Assembly (NCBI RefSeq): GCF_001921865.1 | Contig: NZ_MSCT01000020.1 | Location: 496,001 to 560,000 of the forward strand | DNA length: 64,000 nucleotides | Source: Pseudomonas chlororaphis | GTDB taxonomy: Bacteria > Pseudomonadota > Gammaproteobacteria > Pseudomonadales > Pseudomonadaceae | Direction: 5' to 3' | Part shown: in pieces, positions 52,120 through 61,289 of the stretch | Layout: each line of letters starts with the position of its first letter | Position numbering within the stretch: the stretch's first letter is position 1 | Notes under the pieces: model-generated | The model's input: the letters and a program-made list of their open reading frames with translations, nothing else | Told to the model about the DNA's origin: nothing | The model's database searches: none | Program-made: the position numbers and the translations under genes

Positions 52120-53661
52120 TCAGTCGGACAGTTTCGCAGCCAGGGCCTTGACCCGGGCCAGGTCGCCCTTGGCCACCTTGGTCACGCCGGCGCCGTACTC
52201 CGGGTCGGCCTTGTAGAGGAACGACAGCATGATGTGCTTGCTCTCGTCATCGGTGGTCGCCAGCGAACCGCCAAAGCTCTCGATCAGGTCCTGGCGTTCC
52301 TTCTGGCTGAACGAGCGATACAAGTCGCCGGCCTGCTTGAAGTTCTGCTCGCGCTGGATCTTCGCCTGCTGGGTGCTGCCGCTCAGGGCCAGTTGGCTGT
52401 AGCGCGCGCTTTGCGGTTCTTCGCGCGGCAACAGGCGGCTCGGTTGATAGTTCACCCCGGTGCTGGTGCTGCCGATGTTCATCGCGCCGTCCTGGTTGCC
52501 GTTGTTCACCGCGACTTTCGGCGCGTTGATCGGCAGTTGCAGGACGTTGGCGCCCAGGCGGTACAGCTGGGTATCGGCATAGGAGAACACCCGGCCTTGC
52601 AGCAGGCGGTCTTCCGACGGCTCGATCCCCGGCACCAGGTTGGCCGGGGCCATGGCCACCTGCTCGGTTTCCTGGAACACGTTGCCCGGGTTGCGGTCGA
52701 GCACCATCTGCCCGACCTTGCGCTCAGGCACACCCGGCCAGATCTTGGTGGCATCGAGCGGGTCGAAGTCGAACTTGGCCAGGTCCTGCGGCTTCAATAC
52801 CTGCACATACAGGTCCCATTTCGGGAAGTCGCCTTTGTTGATATGGGTGACCAGGTCGTTGGTCATATGGCTGTAATCGCGCCCCTGCACCTCGACCACT
52901 TGTTTCGGATCGAGGTTGTTGATGCCCTGCAAACTCTTCCAGTGAAACTTCACGTAATGCACTTCGCCCTTGGCATTGACCAACTTGTAGGCGTGCACGC
53001 CATTACCGTCCATTTCCCGGTAACTGGCCGGCGTGCCGGAGTTGGAATACAGCTCGGTCAGGGTGCGGGTGGCTTCCGGAACATGGGAGAAGAAATCGAA
53101 GCGACGGGAATCGTCGTCCAGGTTGGTGCGCGGGTCGGGTTTGAACGCATGGACCATGTCCGGAAACTTGATCGCATCGCGAATAAAGAACGTCGGAAAG
53201 TTATTGCCGACCAGGTCCCAGTTGCCTTCGGCGGTATAGAACTTGGTGGCGAAACCACGTGGGTCACGCAGGGTTTCCGGCGAATGGTTGCCATGCACGA
53301 CCGCGGAGAAACGCACGAAGACCGGCGTGACTTCGCCGGCGGCGAACACCTTGGCCTTGGTCAGGTCGCCAAGGCCGTCGGTCACGGTGAAGGAGCCATG
53401 GGCGCCGGTACCGCGAGCATGCACCACCCGCTCTGGAATGCGCTCGCGGTCGAAGCGCTGGAGCTTCTGGATCAGTTGCACGTCCTGCAACAGGACCGGC
53501 CCGGTAGCGCCTGCCGTCTGCGAGTTCTGGTTGTCGCCCACCGCGGCGCCGTTATCGCGGGTCAGTGTGGCGGCCTGCACGGAAAGGGAAAGCATACTGG
53601 CGGCGAGTACGCCCAGTACGCGTCGCTGGGAAAGAGTCCCAAGGCCAATGATCAGGGTCAT
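52120..53661 (-). CDS. katB: KatB, monofunctional haem catalase
   Basis: A 513-residue clade-type catalase exported by a signal peptide (VLGVLAASMLSLSVQA). Catalytic His81 lies in ERVVHARGTGAHG and Asn153 in WDLVGNNFPTFF. The haem-ligand region reads RVFSYADTQLYRLGAN. It destroys hydrogen peroxide in the periplasm. AGAGGA precedes the ATG. In P. aeruginosa katB is OxyR-controlled; I saw no clear OxyR site in the 290-bp upstream gap. It pairs with ankB downstream. Confidence 0.95.
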   Translation of the reverse strand: MTLIIGLGTLSQRRVLGVLAASMLSLSVQAATLTRDNGAAVGDNQNSQTAGATGPVLLQDVQLIQKLQRFDRERIPERVVHARGTGAHGSFTVTDGLGDLTKAKVFAAGEVTPVFVRFSAVVHGNHSPETLRDPRGFATKFYTAEGNWDLVGNNFPTFFIRDAIKFPDMVHAFKPDPRTNLDDDSRRFDFFSHVPEATRTLTELYSNSGTPASYREMDGNGVHAYKLVNAKGEVHYVKFHWKSLQGINNLDPKQVVEVQGRDYSHMTNDLVTHINKGDFPKWDLYVQVLKPQDLAKFDFDPLDATKIWPGVPERKVGQMVLDRNPGNVFQETEQVAMAPANLVPGIEPSEDRLLQGRVFSYADTQLYRLGANVLQLPINAPKVAVNNGNQDGAMNIGSTSTGVNYQPSRLLPREEPQSARYSQLALSGSTQQAKIQREQNFKQAGDLYRSFSQKERQDLIESFGGSLATTDDESKHIMLSFLYKADPEYGAGVTKVAKGDLARVKALAAKLSD

Positions 53662-53951
53662 GTTTTATTCCTCTGGTTTTAATCAAACGCATCCAGGTGC
53701 GTCTGCCAGAGGCTAGTGACCAAAGAGTCGAACTCTAAATAGAAAGGTCGCAACAGTCCGATTGAGAAAATAGGTTGGCCCCGGATAAAAAGTACGGGTA
53801 TTACGCGCGCGATTGATTGATGGCACTTTGTAAACTATTTACCGTTAACTCGGTCGATAACTCCGAACGCTGTAAGCAGTTGTTGCGAGCAAGATACGTT
53901 TTGCTGAATTACACTGCGTTCACCAACCTCATCTGTAACAGGGAATAACCT

Positions 53952-54356
53952 ATGGGCGTGCTAAGTGAGTTCAAGGCCTTCGCGGTCAAAGGTAACGTGG
54001 TCGATATGGCCGTCGGTATTATCATCGGCGCGGCATTCGGCAAGATCGTTTCGTCGTTCGTCGGCGATGTGGTGATGCCGCCAATCGGCTTGCTGATCGG
54101 TGGGGTGGATTTCAGCGACCTGGCGATCACGCTCAAGGACGCTGTCGGCGACACACCGGCCGTGGTTCTGGCCTACGGCAAGTTCATCCAGAGCCTGATC
54201 GACTTCATCATCGTTGCCTTCGCCATCTTCATGGGTGTGAAGGCGATCAACCGCCTGAAGCGTGAAGAAGCCGTGGCACCGGCTGCTCCTACCAAGGAAG
54301 AAACGTTGCTGGGCGAGATCCGCGACCTGCTCAAGGCGCAGAACAACAAGCCCTGA
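53952..54356 (+). CDS. mscL: Large-conductance mechanosensitive channel
   Basis: A 134-residue protein: MGVLSEFKAFAVKGNVVDMA, then the pore helix VGIIIGAAFGKIVSSFVGDV and a second span FIQSLIDFIIVAFAIFMGVK. A charged C-terminal helix (KEETLLGEIRDLLKAQNN) completes the MscL layout. It opens as a safety valve at hypo-osmotic shock in the inner membrane. It has its own terminator downstream. Confidence 0.98.
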   Translation: MGVLSEFKAFAVKGNVVDMAVGIIIGAAFGKIVSSFVGDVVMPPIGLLIGGVDFSDLAITLKDAVGDTPAVVLAYGKFIQSLIDFIIVAFAIFMGVKAINRLKREEAVAPAAPTKEETLLGEIRDLLKAQNNKP

Positions 54357-54371
54357 GGCAGTTGCCGCAGT

Positions 54372-54412
54372 AAAAAGACGGCGCCCCTTGTGACAAGGCG
54401 GCGCCGTTTTTC
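54372..54412. terminator. Bidirectional terminator between mscL and fpr
   Basis: The long stem GACGGCGCC / GGCGCCGTT is flanked by A-rich (TAAAAAG) and T-rich (TTTTTC) tracts, so it can end mscL on the plus strand and fpr on the minus strand. Confidence 0.88.
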
Positions 54413-55189
54413 TTACCAGTAGTTTTCCACCGCGACCTGCCCCGGCCGCCGGGTCAGGCTCAGGTGCATGTCCCGCTGTTTGAGCAGGGCGCGGGTATCG
54501 TCGATCATCTGCGGGTTACCGCAGAGCATCACGCGCGAATGTTCGGCGTTCAACGGCACGCCGGCGACGCGCTCCAGTTCGCCGTTCTCGATCAATTGAG
54601 TGATGCGTCCACTGAGGCTGCCCGGATGCTGTTCCCGGGTCACCGTGGTGATGACTTGCAGCTTGTGGGCGACCTCCGCCAGATAATCGCGCTGTTTGAG
54701 CTCGGCCAGCAATTGCTGGTAAGCCAGCTCCTTGGCCTCGCGCACGCTATAAACCAGGATGATCCGCTCGAATTTTTCCCAGACCTCGAAGTCCTGCAGG
54801 ATCGAAACGAAGGGCGCGATCCCGGTCCCGGTGGAAAGCAGCCAGAGATCGCGACCGTCGACGAACCGGTCCAGGGTCAGGTAGCCGAACGCCTGCCGGT
54901 CCACCAGCAGGGTATCGCCCTCCCCCAGCCGGCTCAGCTCGCTGGTGAACTCGCCGCCCGGAACCACGATGGAGAAGAACTCGAGAAACTCGTCGAAGGG
55001 CGAGGACACCATGGAGTACGCGCGCCACACCGTGCTGCCATCGGCCTTGCTCACCCCGAGGCGGGCAAACTGCCCGGCGCGGAAACGAAAGCCCGCGTCC
55101 CGCGTGGCCCGCAAGCTGAACAGGCTGGGGGTCAGGGGCTGGACGTCGAGCAAGGTCTGGCGCGTGTATTTTTCTGCACTGGCAGTCAT
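54413..55189 (-). CDS. fpr: Ferredoxin/flavodoxin-NADP reductase
   Basis: A 258-residue FAD enzyme. FAD binding is shown by FRAGQFARLGV and WRAYSMVSSP; the NADP fold by LLSTGTGIAPFVSILQDFE and VMLCGNPQMIDDTRALL. The C-terminal VENYW is typical of the subclass I bacterial Fpr that helps fight oxidative stress and supplies reducing power for iron release. The start at 55189 (MTASAEKYTRQ) is kept; a 72-codon extension is not plausible. It is divergent from rlmG. Confidence 0.92.
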   Translation of the reverse strand: MTASAEKYTRQTLLDVQPLTPSLFSLRATRDAGFRFRAGQFARLGVSKADGSTVWRAYSMVSSPFDEFLEFFSIVVPGGEFTSELSRLGEGDTLLVDRQAFGYLTLDRFVDGRDLWLLSTGTGIAPFVSILQDFEVWEKFERIILVYSVREAKELAYQQLLAELKQRDYLAEVAHKLQVITTVTREQHPGSLSGRITQLIENGELERVAGVPLNAEHSRVMLCGNPQMIDDTRALLKQRDMHLSLTRRPGQVAVENYW

Positions 55190-55416
55190 GGCAGGCTCCG
55201 ATAAGCGAATAGCGTTAGTGTCCCGCAAAGCGCGCGGCAGAAACACCGGCGGTTTGTAATGGCATAGAGCGCGGGCAATCGGGCGCAAAAAAACGTACCA
55301 TTGCCGCCTCTTCGGGCACACGCCGCGCGGCCTGCGCGCCAGTTGCCCGAACGGTCCTGCCCGCATTGCGCCCCTCCCGCCGGCAGGGCATTCACCGATT
55401 ACCAAGAGTCCGCCCC

Positions 55417-56541
55417 ATGCCCCTGCTCGAAAGCCCCTTCGCCCAGCTCGACCTGATCCGCCAGCCCGAACAACAGAACGAGCCCCTGCAAGCTTTCGAC
55501 GCAGCGGACGAGTACCTGCTCAATCACCTGGCCGAACAGCAACCGACGGCAGAGACCCGGGTGCTGGTCCTCAACGACAGCTTCGGCGCCCTGGCGGCCA
55601 GCCTGGTCGGACGCGTGGAGGTGAGCAGCAGCGGCGACTCGTTTCTCGGCGCCCTGGCGCTGGAGAAAAACCTGGCGCGCAATGGCCTGCCGTTCGACGC
55701 GGTCAAGGTCCTGCCGGCCAGCGAGCCGCTGAGCGGGCCGTTTGACCGGGTGCTGATCCGGGTGCCCAAGACCCTGGCCCTGCTGGAAGAACAGCTGATC
55801 CGCCTGCAAGGCCAGCTGGCCCCGGGGGCCCAGGTGGTGGCGGCGGCCATGGTCAAGCACTTGCCGCGGGCGGCCGGCGACCTGCTGGAGCGCTACATCG
55901 GCCCGGTCCAGGCTTCGCTGGCGGTGAAAAAAGCCCGTTTGCTGATCGCCACCCCGGAGGCGAAAGCTCCAGCGGTGTCGCCCTACCCGAGCCGCTACAC
56001 ACTCGACGAGCCGGCCATCGAGCTGCTCAACCACGCCAACGTGTTCTGCCGCGAAGGCCTGGACATCGGCACCCGCGCTTTCCTCCCGCACCTGCCGAAA
56101 AACCTCGGCAAGGCCCGGGTCGCGGACCTGGGCTGCGGCAACGGCGTGCTGGCCATCGCCAGCGCCCTGGACAACCCCGACGCCCAGTACACCCTGGTGG
56201 ACGAATCGTTCATGGCGGTGCAATCGGCCCTGGAAAACTGGCGCGTGACCCTGGGCGAGCGTGAGGTGATCGTGCGTGCCGGCGACGGCCTGGCCGGTCA
56301 GGAGCCGCAATCGCTGGACGTGGTGCTGTGCAATCCGCCTTTCCACCAGCAACAGGTGGTCGGCGACTTCCTCGCCTGGCGCATGTTCCAGCAGGCCCGC
56401 GAGGCCCTGGTGACCGGCGGCGCGCTGTACATCGTCGGCAACCGCCACCTGGGTTATCACAGCAAGCTGGCGCGGTTGTTCCGCGGCGTCGAGCAAGTGG
56501 CCGCCACGCCCAAGTTCGTGATCCTCAAGGCCCGCAAGTAA
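55417..56541 (+). CDS. rlmG: RlmG, 23S rRNA (guanine-N2) methyltransferase
   Basis: A 374-residue protein with a duplicated methyltransferase fold, as in RsmC and RlmG. The C-terminal catalytic half has VADLGCGNGVLAIASALDNP and the N-methylase motif VLCNPPFHQQQ. The N-terminal half keeps the fold without catalytic residues. It methylates G1835 of 23S rRNA with SAM. The start at 55417 (MPLLESPFAQLDLIRQPE) matches the family. Confidence 0.9.
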   Translation: MPLLESPFAQLDLIRQPEQQNEPLQAFDAADEYLLNHLAEQQPTAETRVLVLNDSFGALAASLVGRVEVSSSGDSFLGALALEKNLARNGLPFDAVKVLPASEPLSGPFDRVLIRVPKTLALLEEQLIRLQGQLAPGAQVVAAAMVKHLPRAAGDLLERYIGPVQASLAVKKARLLIATPEAKAPAVSPYPSRYTLDEPAIELLNHANVFCREGLDIGTRAFLPHLPKNLGKARVADLGCGNGVLAIASALDNPDAQYTLVDESFMAVQSALENWRVTLGEREVIVRAGDGLAGQEPQSLDVVLCNPPFHQQQVVGDFLAWRMFQQAREALVTGGALYIVGNRHLGYHSKLARLFRGVEQVAATPKFVILKARK

Positions 56542-56554
56542 CGACTCCCCGCCT

Positions 56555-56644
56555 TGTAGGAGCGAAGCTTGCTCGCGATGAGGACGACGCGAAATACCTG
56601 AAATACCGCATTATCGTTCATCGCGAGCAAGCTTCGCTCCTACA
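56555..56644. repeat. REPIN with GAAGC variant arms
   Basis: Arms TGTAGGAGCGAAGCTTGCTC and TCGCGAGCAAGCTTCGCTCC carry an extra A/T compared with other copies (CGAAGC), matched in both arms. The spacer is about 44 bp. Confidence 0.9.
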
Positions 56645-56666
56645 GGACACCCGCGAATCCGCAGGC

Positions 56667-56693
56667 AAAAAAAACCCTCCAGAGGAGGGCTGT
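56667..56693 (-). terminator. Terminator of the cio operon
   Basis: The stem CCCTCC / GGAGGG is followed on the minus strand by eight T. It lies about 46 bp past the small third gene. Confidence 0.85.
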
Positions 56694-56738
56694 AAAACCG
56701 TGCCGCAAGGCAACGGGATGGGATGAGCGGTGGTGAAA

Positions 56739-56909
56739 TCAGTGAGTGGACAAGCCCGCGGCATTCATGAACATGCGCATCAGGCTGGCGACGATGAACA
56801 GCGCCAGCACGCTGCCGGCCCAGATTCCGGCGAGCCAGCCCAGGCGCTGCCAGAGCGGCTTTTTCTCGGCAGCTTCGATTTCCTGCAAAGAGGGTTTGTC
56901 GGCCATCAT
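56739..56909 (-). CDS. Small DUF2474-like subunit of the bd-type oxidase operon
   Basis: A 56-residue membrane protein: a polar lead (MMADKPSLQEIEAAEKKPLW), then one span WLAGIWAGSVLALFIVASLM, and a short tail. It is the third gene after cioA and cioB, where many Proteobacteria carry a DUF2474 or CydX-like protein that stabilises the oxidase. GAGGAG lies 6 bases before the first ATG (56909) and 9 before the second (56906). A longer upstream frame that crosses a REP is rejected. Confidence 0.8.
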   Translation of the reverse strand: MMADKPSLQEIEAAEKKPLWQRLGWLAGIWAGSVLALFIVASLMRMFMNAAGLSTH

Positions 56910-56954
56910 CGGGTACTCCTCTCGGAATGGGGCGATGGCGCCTGTCAGGACGCC

Positions 56955-56978
56955 ATCGCGAGCAAGCTCGCTCCTACA
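56955..56978. repeat. Single REP inside the cio operon
   Basis: One arm only, ATCGCGAGCAAGCTCGCTCC, lies in the 80-bp gap between cioB and the small third gene. Most copies in the window are paired. Confidence 0.9.
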
Positions 56979-56989
56979 GGGAACGGGAA

Positions 56990-57997
56990 CTAGTGGTAGC
57001 CGTCTTCGTGGGTGACCTTGCCGCGGAACACGTAGTAGCTCCAGAAGGTGTAACCCAGGATGAACGGGATGATGAACAGCGTGCCCACCAGCATGAAGCC
57101 CTGGCTTTGCGGCGGCGCGGCGGCGTCCCAGATCGAGATCGACGGCGGCACGATGTTCGGCCACAGGCTGATGCCCAGGCCGCTGTAGCCGAGGAAGATC
57201 AGCACCAGGGTCAGCAGGAACGGCGTGTAGTGGGCGTTGCGGGCCACCGCGCGGATCAGCCCGTACAGGGTCACCAGCACCAGGATCGGCACCGGCAGGA
57301 ACCAGAACAGGTTCGGCAGGGTGAACCAGCGCGCGGCGATTTCCTCATGGGCCAGCGGCGTCCAGATACTGACGATGCCGATCACGCCCAGCAGCACGTA
57401 GGCCAGCGGTCGCGCCAGGTCATGCATCTGCTCCTGCAGCTTGCCTTCGGTCTTCATGATCAGCCAGGTGCAGCCGAGCAAGGCGTAGGCCACCACTAGC
57501 GCCAGGCCGCAGAACAGGGTGAACGGCGTGAACCAGTCCATCGAACCGCCAGCGTACTGGCGGTCGACCACCGGCAGGCCGTCGATGAACGCCCCCAGCG
57601 CCAGGCCCTGGAAGAAGGTCGCCGCCAGCGAACCGCCGATGAACGCCTTGTCCCAGATGTGACGCTTGTCGGCCTTGGCCTTGAAGCGAAACTCGAAGGC
57701 CACGCCACGGAAGATCAGGCCGATCAGCATCAGGATCAGCGGCATGTACAGCGCCGAGAGCACCACCGAATAGGCCAGCGGGAAGGCGCCGAACAACGCG
57801 GCACCGCCCAGCACCAGCCAGGTTTCGTTGCCGTCCCAGACCGGGGCGACGGTGTTCATCATCACGTCGCGGTCGCGCTCGTCCTTGACGAACGGGAAGA
57901 TAATCCCGATCCCCAGGTCGAAGCCGTCCATGACCACGTACATCATGATGCCGAAGATGATGATCACGGCCCAGATCAGCGGAAGATCAATACCCAT
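56990..57997 (-). CDS. cioB: Cytochrome bd-type (cyanide-insensitive) ubiquinol oxidase subunit II
   Basis: A 335-residue membrane protein with eight or so spans: MGIDLPLIWAVIIIFGIMMY, DGFDLGIGIIFPFVKDERDR and NTVAPVWDGNETWLVLGGAA are CydB-family blocks. It pairs with CioA to carry electrons from ubiquinol to oxygen, without proton pumping. It follows cioA by 3 bp. The subtype is inferred from CioA. Confidence 0.93.
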   Translation of the reverse strand: MGIDLPLIWAVIIIFGIMMYVVMDGFDLGIGIIFPFVKDERDRDVMMNTVAPVWDGNETWLVLGGAALFGAFPLAYSVVLSALYMPLILMLIGLIFRGVAFEFRFKAKADKRHIWDKAFIGGSLAATFFQGLALGAFIDGLPVVDRQYAGGSMDWFTPFTLFCGLALVVAYALLGCTWLIMKTEGKLQEQMHDLARPLAYVLLGVIGIVSIWTPLAHEEIAARWFTLPNLFWFLPVPILVLVTLYGLIRAVARNAHYTPFLLTLVLIFLGYSGLGISLWPNIVPPSISIWDAAAPPQSQGFMLVGTLFIIPFILGYTFWSYYVFRGKVTHEDGYH

Positions 57998-58000
57998 GGC

Positions 58001-59437
58001 TCAATTCCCCTTGTTCAGGCTGGTGCCGGTGTCTTCGGCATCGTCGTCGGCGGCCGACAGCGGACGGGCCGGCGTACGTTTCTGGCCGGGACCGCCATGG
58101 CTGACTTCCGCGCCCTCGTTGGTCTTCGGCCCTTTGCGCACCAGGCGCATCATGTAGCCGATACCCACGCCGAACAGCGAGAAATACACCACGACAAACA
58201 GCGCCAGGGTAATGCTCATCTGCAGGAAACTGTGCCCGGACGAAGCGTCCGCGGTACGCATCAGCCCGTACACCACCCACGGCTGGCGGCCGATCTCGGT
58301 GGTGAACCAGCCGGCGAGGATCGCGATCAACCCGGACGGGCCCATCCACAACGCCAGGTACAGGAACGCACGGTTCTGGTAGATGCGGTCACGCTTGCGC
58401 AGCCACAGGCTCCACAGGCCGGTGAAGATCATCAGCATGCCCAGGCCGACCATGATCCGGAACGACCAGAACACGATGGTCGAGTTCGGCCGGTCTTCCG
58501 GCGGGAACTCCTTGAGCGCCGGCACTTGCTTGTCCAGCGAGTGCGTGAGGATGAGGCTGCCCAGGTACGGAATCTCGACCGCGTACTTGGTCTTTTCTTC
58601 CTTCATGTCCGGCCAGCCGAACAGGATCAGCGGGGTCGGCTCGTTGCCGACGTTTTCCCAGTGGCCTTCGATCGCGGCGATTTTCGCCGGCTGGTGCTTG
58701 AGGGTGTTGAGGCCGTGGAAGTCGCCGATCACGGCCTGGATCGGCGCGACGATCAGGGCCATCCACATGGCCATCGACAGCATGCGGCGAATGGCCGGGT
58801 TATCGCGGCCACGCAACAAGTGCCAGGCGGCAGAAGAACCGACGAAGAACGCCGTCGCGACAAAGGCCGCCGTGGCCATGTGCGCCAGGCGGTACGGGAA
58901 CGACGGGTTGAAAACAATGGCGACCCAGTCGACCGGGATCACTTGCCCGTTGACGATTTCAAAGCCCTGGGGCGTCTGCATCCAGCTGTTGGACGAAAGG
59001 ATCCAGAAGGTCGAAATCAAGGTACCGATGGCCACCATCACGGTGGCGAAGAAGTGCAGCTTGCGCCCGACCCTGTTCCAGCCGAACAGCATCACGCCGA
59101 GGAAGCCGGCTTCGAGGAAGAATGCCGTGAGCACTTCGTACGTCAGCAGCGGCCCGGTCACGGAACCGGCGAAGTCGGAGAACCGGCTCCAGTTGGTACC
59201 GAACTGATAGGCCATGACCAGGCCCGAGACCACCCCCATGCCGAAGTTGACGGCGAAGATCTTCGACCAGAAGTGGTACAGGTCACGGTACGTGTCGTCG
59301 CGAGTCTTGAGCCACAAACCTTCGAGCACCGCGAGGTAGCTCGCCAGACCAATGGTGATGGCAGGGAACAGGATGTGGAACGAGATGGTGAACGCGAACT
59401 GAATTCGGGCGAGATCTAGTGCCTCCAAACCGAACAT
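58001..59437 (-). CDS. cioA: Cytochrome bd-type (cyanide-insensitive) ubiquinol oxidase subunit I
   Basis: A 478-residue CydA-family protein. Haem-binding His regions are FTISFHILFPAI near the N-terminus and PYRLAHMATAAF; the GRQPW motif (EIGRQPWVVYG) is intact. The Q-loop is short and the protein is shorter than E. coli CydA (about 520), both typical of the cyanide-insensitive CIO branch. The C-terminal cytosolic tail is acidic. An Anr/Fnr box about 160 bp upstream suggests oxygen control, as known for P. aeruginosa cioAB. Confidence 0.92.
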   Translation of the reverse strand: MFGLEALDLARIQFAFTISFHILFPAITIGLASYLAVLEGLWLKTRDDTYRDLYHFWSKIFAVNFGMGVVSGLVMAYQFGTNWSRFSDFAGSVTGPLLTYEVLTAFFLEAGFLGVMLFGWNRVGRKLHFFATVMVAIGTLISTFWILSSNSWMQTPQGFEIVNGQVIPVDWVAIVFNPSFPYRLAHMATAAFVATAFFVGSSAAWHLLRGRDNPAIRRMLSMAMWMALIVAPIQAVIGDFHGLNTLKHQPAKIAAIEGHWENVGNEPTPLILFGWPDMKEEKTKYAVEIPYLGSLILTHSLDKQVPALKEFPPEDRPNSTIVFWSFRIMVGLGMLMIFTGLWSLWLRKRDRIYQNRAFLYLALWMGPSGLIAILAGWFTTEIGRQPWVVYGLMRTADASSGHSFLQMSITLALFVVVYFSLFGVGIGYMMRLVRKGPKTNEGAEVSHGGPGQKRTPARPLSAADDDAEDTGTSLNKGN

Positions 59438-59736
59438 AAGCTTTCCTCTGTCAGGTAATACCGGCTGCTGGCTAGGAGGCCTGCACCCACTCTGCCCCCA
59501 CGGATATGGAGTCTGGCGAATTTGAATTCGTTCTTTTTTAAACCACGCGACGCAGGGATTCTGGCCATAGGCCGCCAGACCGAGCCTTGGAAAAGGTTTT
59601 GATCTGGATCAATCAACGTTGAAAGAGTAGTCGCATTTTGACCAATGGTTTGTGTGGTCTTTTGTCGCGTGACAGCTTGCCTCACCGTGTCAAGAACGCG
59701 GGTTTGCCCCTTCATTCCCGGCCCAATCCGGCCCCC
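59438..59736. other. Control region of the cio operon
   Basis: No gene. Apart from the Anr box, it contains AT-rich stretches at 59517-59545 (GAATTTGAATTCGTTC and a T-run) that could hold the cioA promoter on the minus strand. I cannot assign the exact -10 box. Confidence 0.4.
59599..59612. promoter_or_regulatory. Anr/Fnr box upstream of cioA
   Basis: TTGATCTGGATCAA is a perfect match to TTGAT-N4-ATCAA. It lies about 162 bp upstream of the cioA start. In P. aeruginosa Anr represses cioAB at low oxygen, so this is likely a repressing or activating site for cioA. The distance to the promoter cannot be fixed here. Confidence 0.85.
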
Positions 59737-59820
59737 GTAGGAGCGAGCTTGCTCGCGATCCGGAACCCGCGGCGTTCAGACAAACCGCGGCGTAGCCATC
59801 GCGAGCAAGCTCGCTCCTAC
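59737..59820. repeat. REPIN
   Basis: Arms GTAGGAGCGAGCTTGCTCGC and ATCGCGAGCAAGCTCGCTCC at either end, with a 34-bp spacer holding the palindrome CCGCGGCG. It is between the cio region and the MFS gene. Confidence 0.92.
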
Positions 59821-59939
59821 AGTGGGCTGCCGAGGTTTGCGGGGATAGATACATAGCTAACGATTTTTCCGGGCGCGGCAACTATTGGTTACAAGTTGGT
59901 GATAATCTCGCCCTGTCCTCGCCTCAGATCCGCCCTCAG

Positions 59940-61181
59940 ATGCCCAGCCCAGCGCCTCTCCTGCTTCGTCACCATCGTCCTTTCATGGCTTTCTGGCTGG
60001 CGCGTATCTTCACCGCCAGCGGCTTCCAGATGCTCACCGTGGCCATTGGCTGGAACCTCTACCAATTGACCGGCAACGTGCTCGACCTGGGCCTGGTCGG
60101 GCTGGTGGAATTCGCCCCGCGGGTGCTGTTCATGCTGCACACCGGGCATGTGGCGGACCGCTACGACCGGCGCAAGGTAGCGGCCATCTGCCAGTCGCTG
60201 CAGGCGCTGATCGCCCTGTCGCTGGCCATCGGCAGCGCCACCCACAACGTCACCCGCGAGATGATCTTCATCCTCGCCTTCCTGCTGGGCGCCGCCCGCT
60301 CCTTCGAGATGCCTACCACCCAGGCGCTGCTGCCAAGCATCGTGCCCAGCGCCCTGTTCCCCCGCGCGGTGGCCGCCGCCCAGTCGGCCCAGCAATCGGC
60401 GACCATCGTCGCCCCGGCCCTCGGCGGCCTGCTCTATGCCTTTGGCAGCGTGTGGGTCTACGGCCCGACGGTGCTGCTGTATGTGATTGCCTGCTGTCTG
60501 ATGCTCAACCTGCCCGCGCGGCAGACGCCGCTGAACAAGGGCAAGGCCACCCTGGACTCGCTGCTCGCGGGAATCCGTTTCATCCGCAGCCGCCCGGACA
60601 TCCTCGGGGCGATCTCCCTGGACCTGTTCGCCGTGCTGCTGGGCGGCGCCACTGCGTTGTTGCCGGTGTTCGCCAAGGACATCCTGCTCACCGGCGCCTG
60701 GGGCCTGGGCCTGCTGCGCTCGGCACCGGCGGTGGGCGCGCTGCTGATGTCACTGTGGCTGGCGCGCTTTGCCGTCGACCGGCATGTCGGGCGAGTGATG
60801 TTCACCGCCGTCGGCGTGTTCGGCGTCGCCACCATCGCCTTCGGCCTGTCGACCTCGTTCTGGTTTTCCCTCGCGGTGCTGGTGGTGCTGGGCGCGGCGG
60901 ACATGATCAGCATGGTGATCCGCGCCTCTTTCGTGCAGCTGGAAACCCCGGACGAAATGCGCGGCCGGGTCAGCGCGGTGAACGGCCTGTTCATCGGCGC
61001 CTCGAACCAGCTCGGCGAGTTCGAGTCCGGGCTCACCGCCCACTGGTTCGGCACCGTGCCGGCGGTGGTCATGGGCGGCGTCGGCACCCTGCTGGTGACC
61101 GGGGTGTGGATAAAACTGTTCCCGACCCTGGCCAATCGCGACCGGATGCATGCGCCGGTGGAAGAAGACGTCAAAGCCTGA
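59940..61181 (+). CDS. MFS transporter (MFS_3/EntS-like)
   Basis: A 413-residue inner-membrane protein with about 12 spans. It starts LLLRHHRPFMAFWLARIFTA and has the MFS loop motif GHVADRYDRRKVAAICQSLQ between spans 2 and 3. VIRASFVQLETPDEMRGRVS is typical of the MFS_3 group that includes the enterobactin exporter. The likely role is export of a siderophore, drug or metabolite; no siderophore genes are nearby and substrate is unknown. It is read alone. Confidence 0.85.
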   Translation: MPSPAPLLLRHHRPFMAFWLARIFTASGFQMLTVAIGWNLYQLTGNVLDLGLVGLVEFAPRVLFMLHTGHVADRYDRRKVAAICQSLQALIALSLAIGSATHNVTREMIFILAFLLGAARSFEMPTTQALLPSIVPSALFPRAVAAAQSAQQSATIVAPALGGLLYAFGSVWVYGPTVLLYVIACCLMLNLPARQTPLNKGKATLDSLLAGIRFIRSRPDILGAISLDLFAVLLGGATALLPVFAKDILLTGAWGLGLLRSAPAVGALLMSLWLARFAVDRHVGRVMFTAVGVFGVATIAFGLSTSFWFSLAVLVVLGAADMISMVIRASFVQLETPDEMRGRVSAVNGLFIGASNQLGEFESGLTAHWFGTVPAVVMGGVGTLLVTGVWIKLFPTLANRDRMHAPVEEDVKA

Positions 61182-61243
61182 ATCAGCGTCGACACAAGCC
61201 GTGTACAGGGGCGCCATTGATCGTCCAATTCATGCGCTGCAAT

Positions 61244-61256
61244 ACATCGGCGATGT
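61244..61256. promoter_or_regulatory. Palindrome upstream of higBA
   Basis: ACATCG-G-CGATGT is a perfect 6-1-6 inverted repeat, 33 bp before the toxin start. It is a possible HigA operator. Confidence 0.5.
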
Positions 61257-61261
61257 GAAAG

Positions 61262-61282
61262 GTGTAATGTATCGCCTTACAC
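61262..61282. promoter_or_regulatory. Inverted repeat overlapping the higBA promoter
   Basis: GTGTAA-N9-TTACAC ends 7 bp before the higB ATG. TA autoregulators usually bind such repeats over the promoter. TAATGT or TTACAC inside it may be the -10 box, so the transcript would have a very short leader. Confidence 0.6.
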
Positions 61283-61289
61283 TCGCCCC

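Noticed and set aside
53662..53951. An OxyR site upstream of katB
   Set aside because: ATAG occurs twice but at 31 bp apart, not at the 11- or 22-bp spacing needed, and no CTAT partner is found. The gap otherwise shows no gene.
56739..57164. A 141-codon frame covering the small oxidase subunit
   Set aside because: Its N-terminal half crosses the cioB end and a REP, and only the last 56 codons, with their own ribosome site, look like protein.
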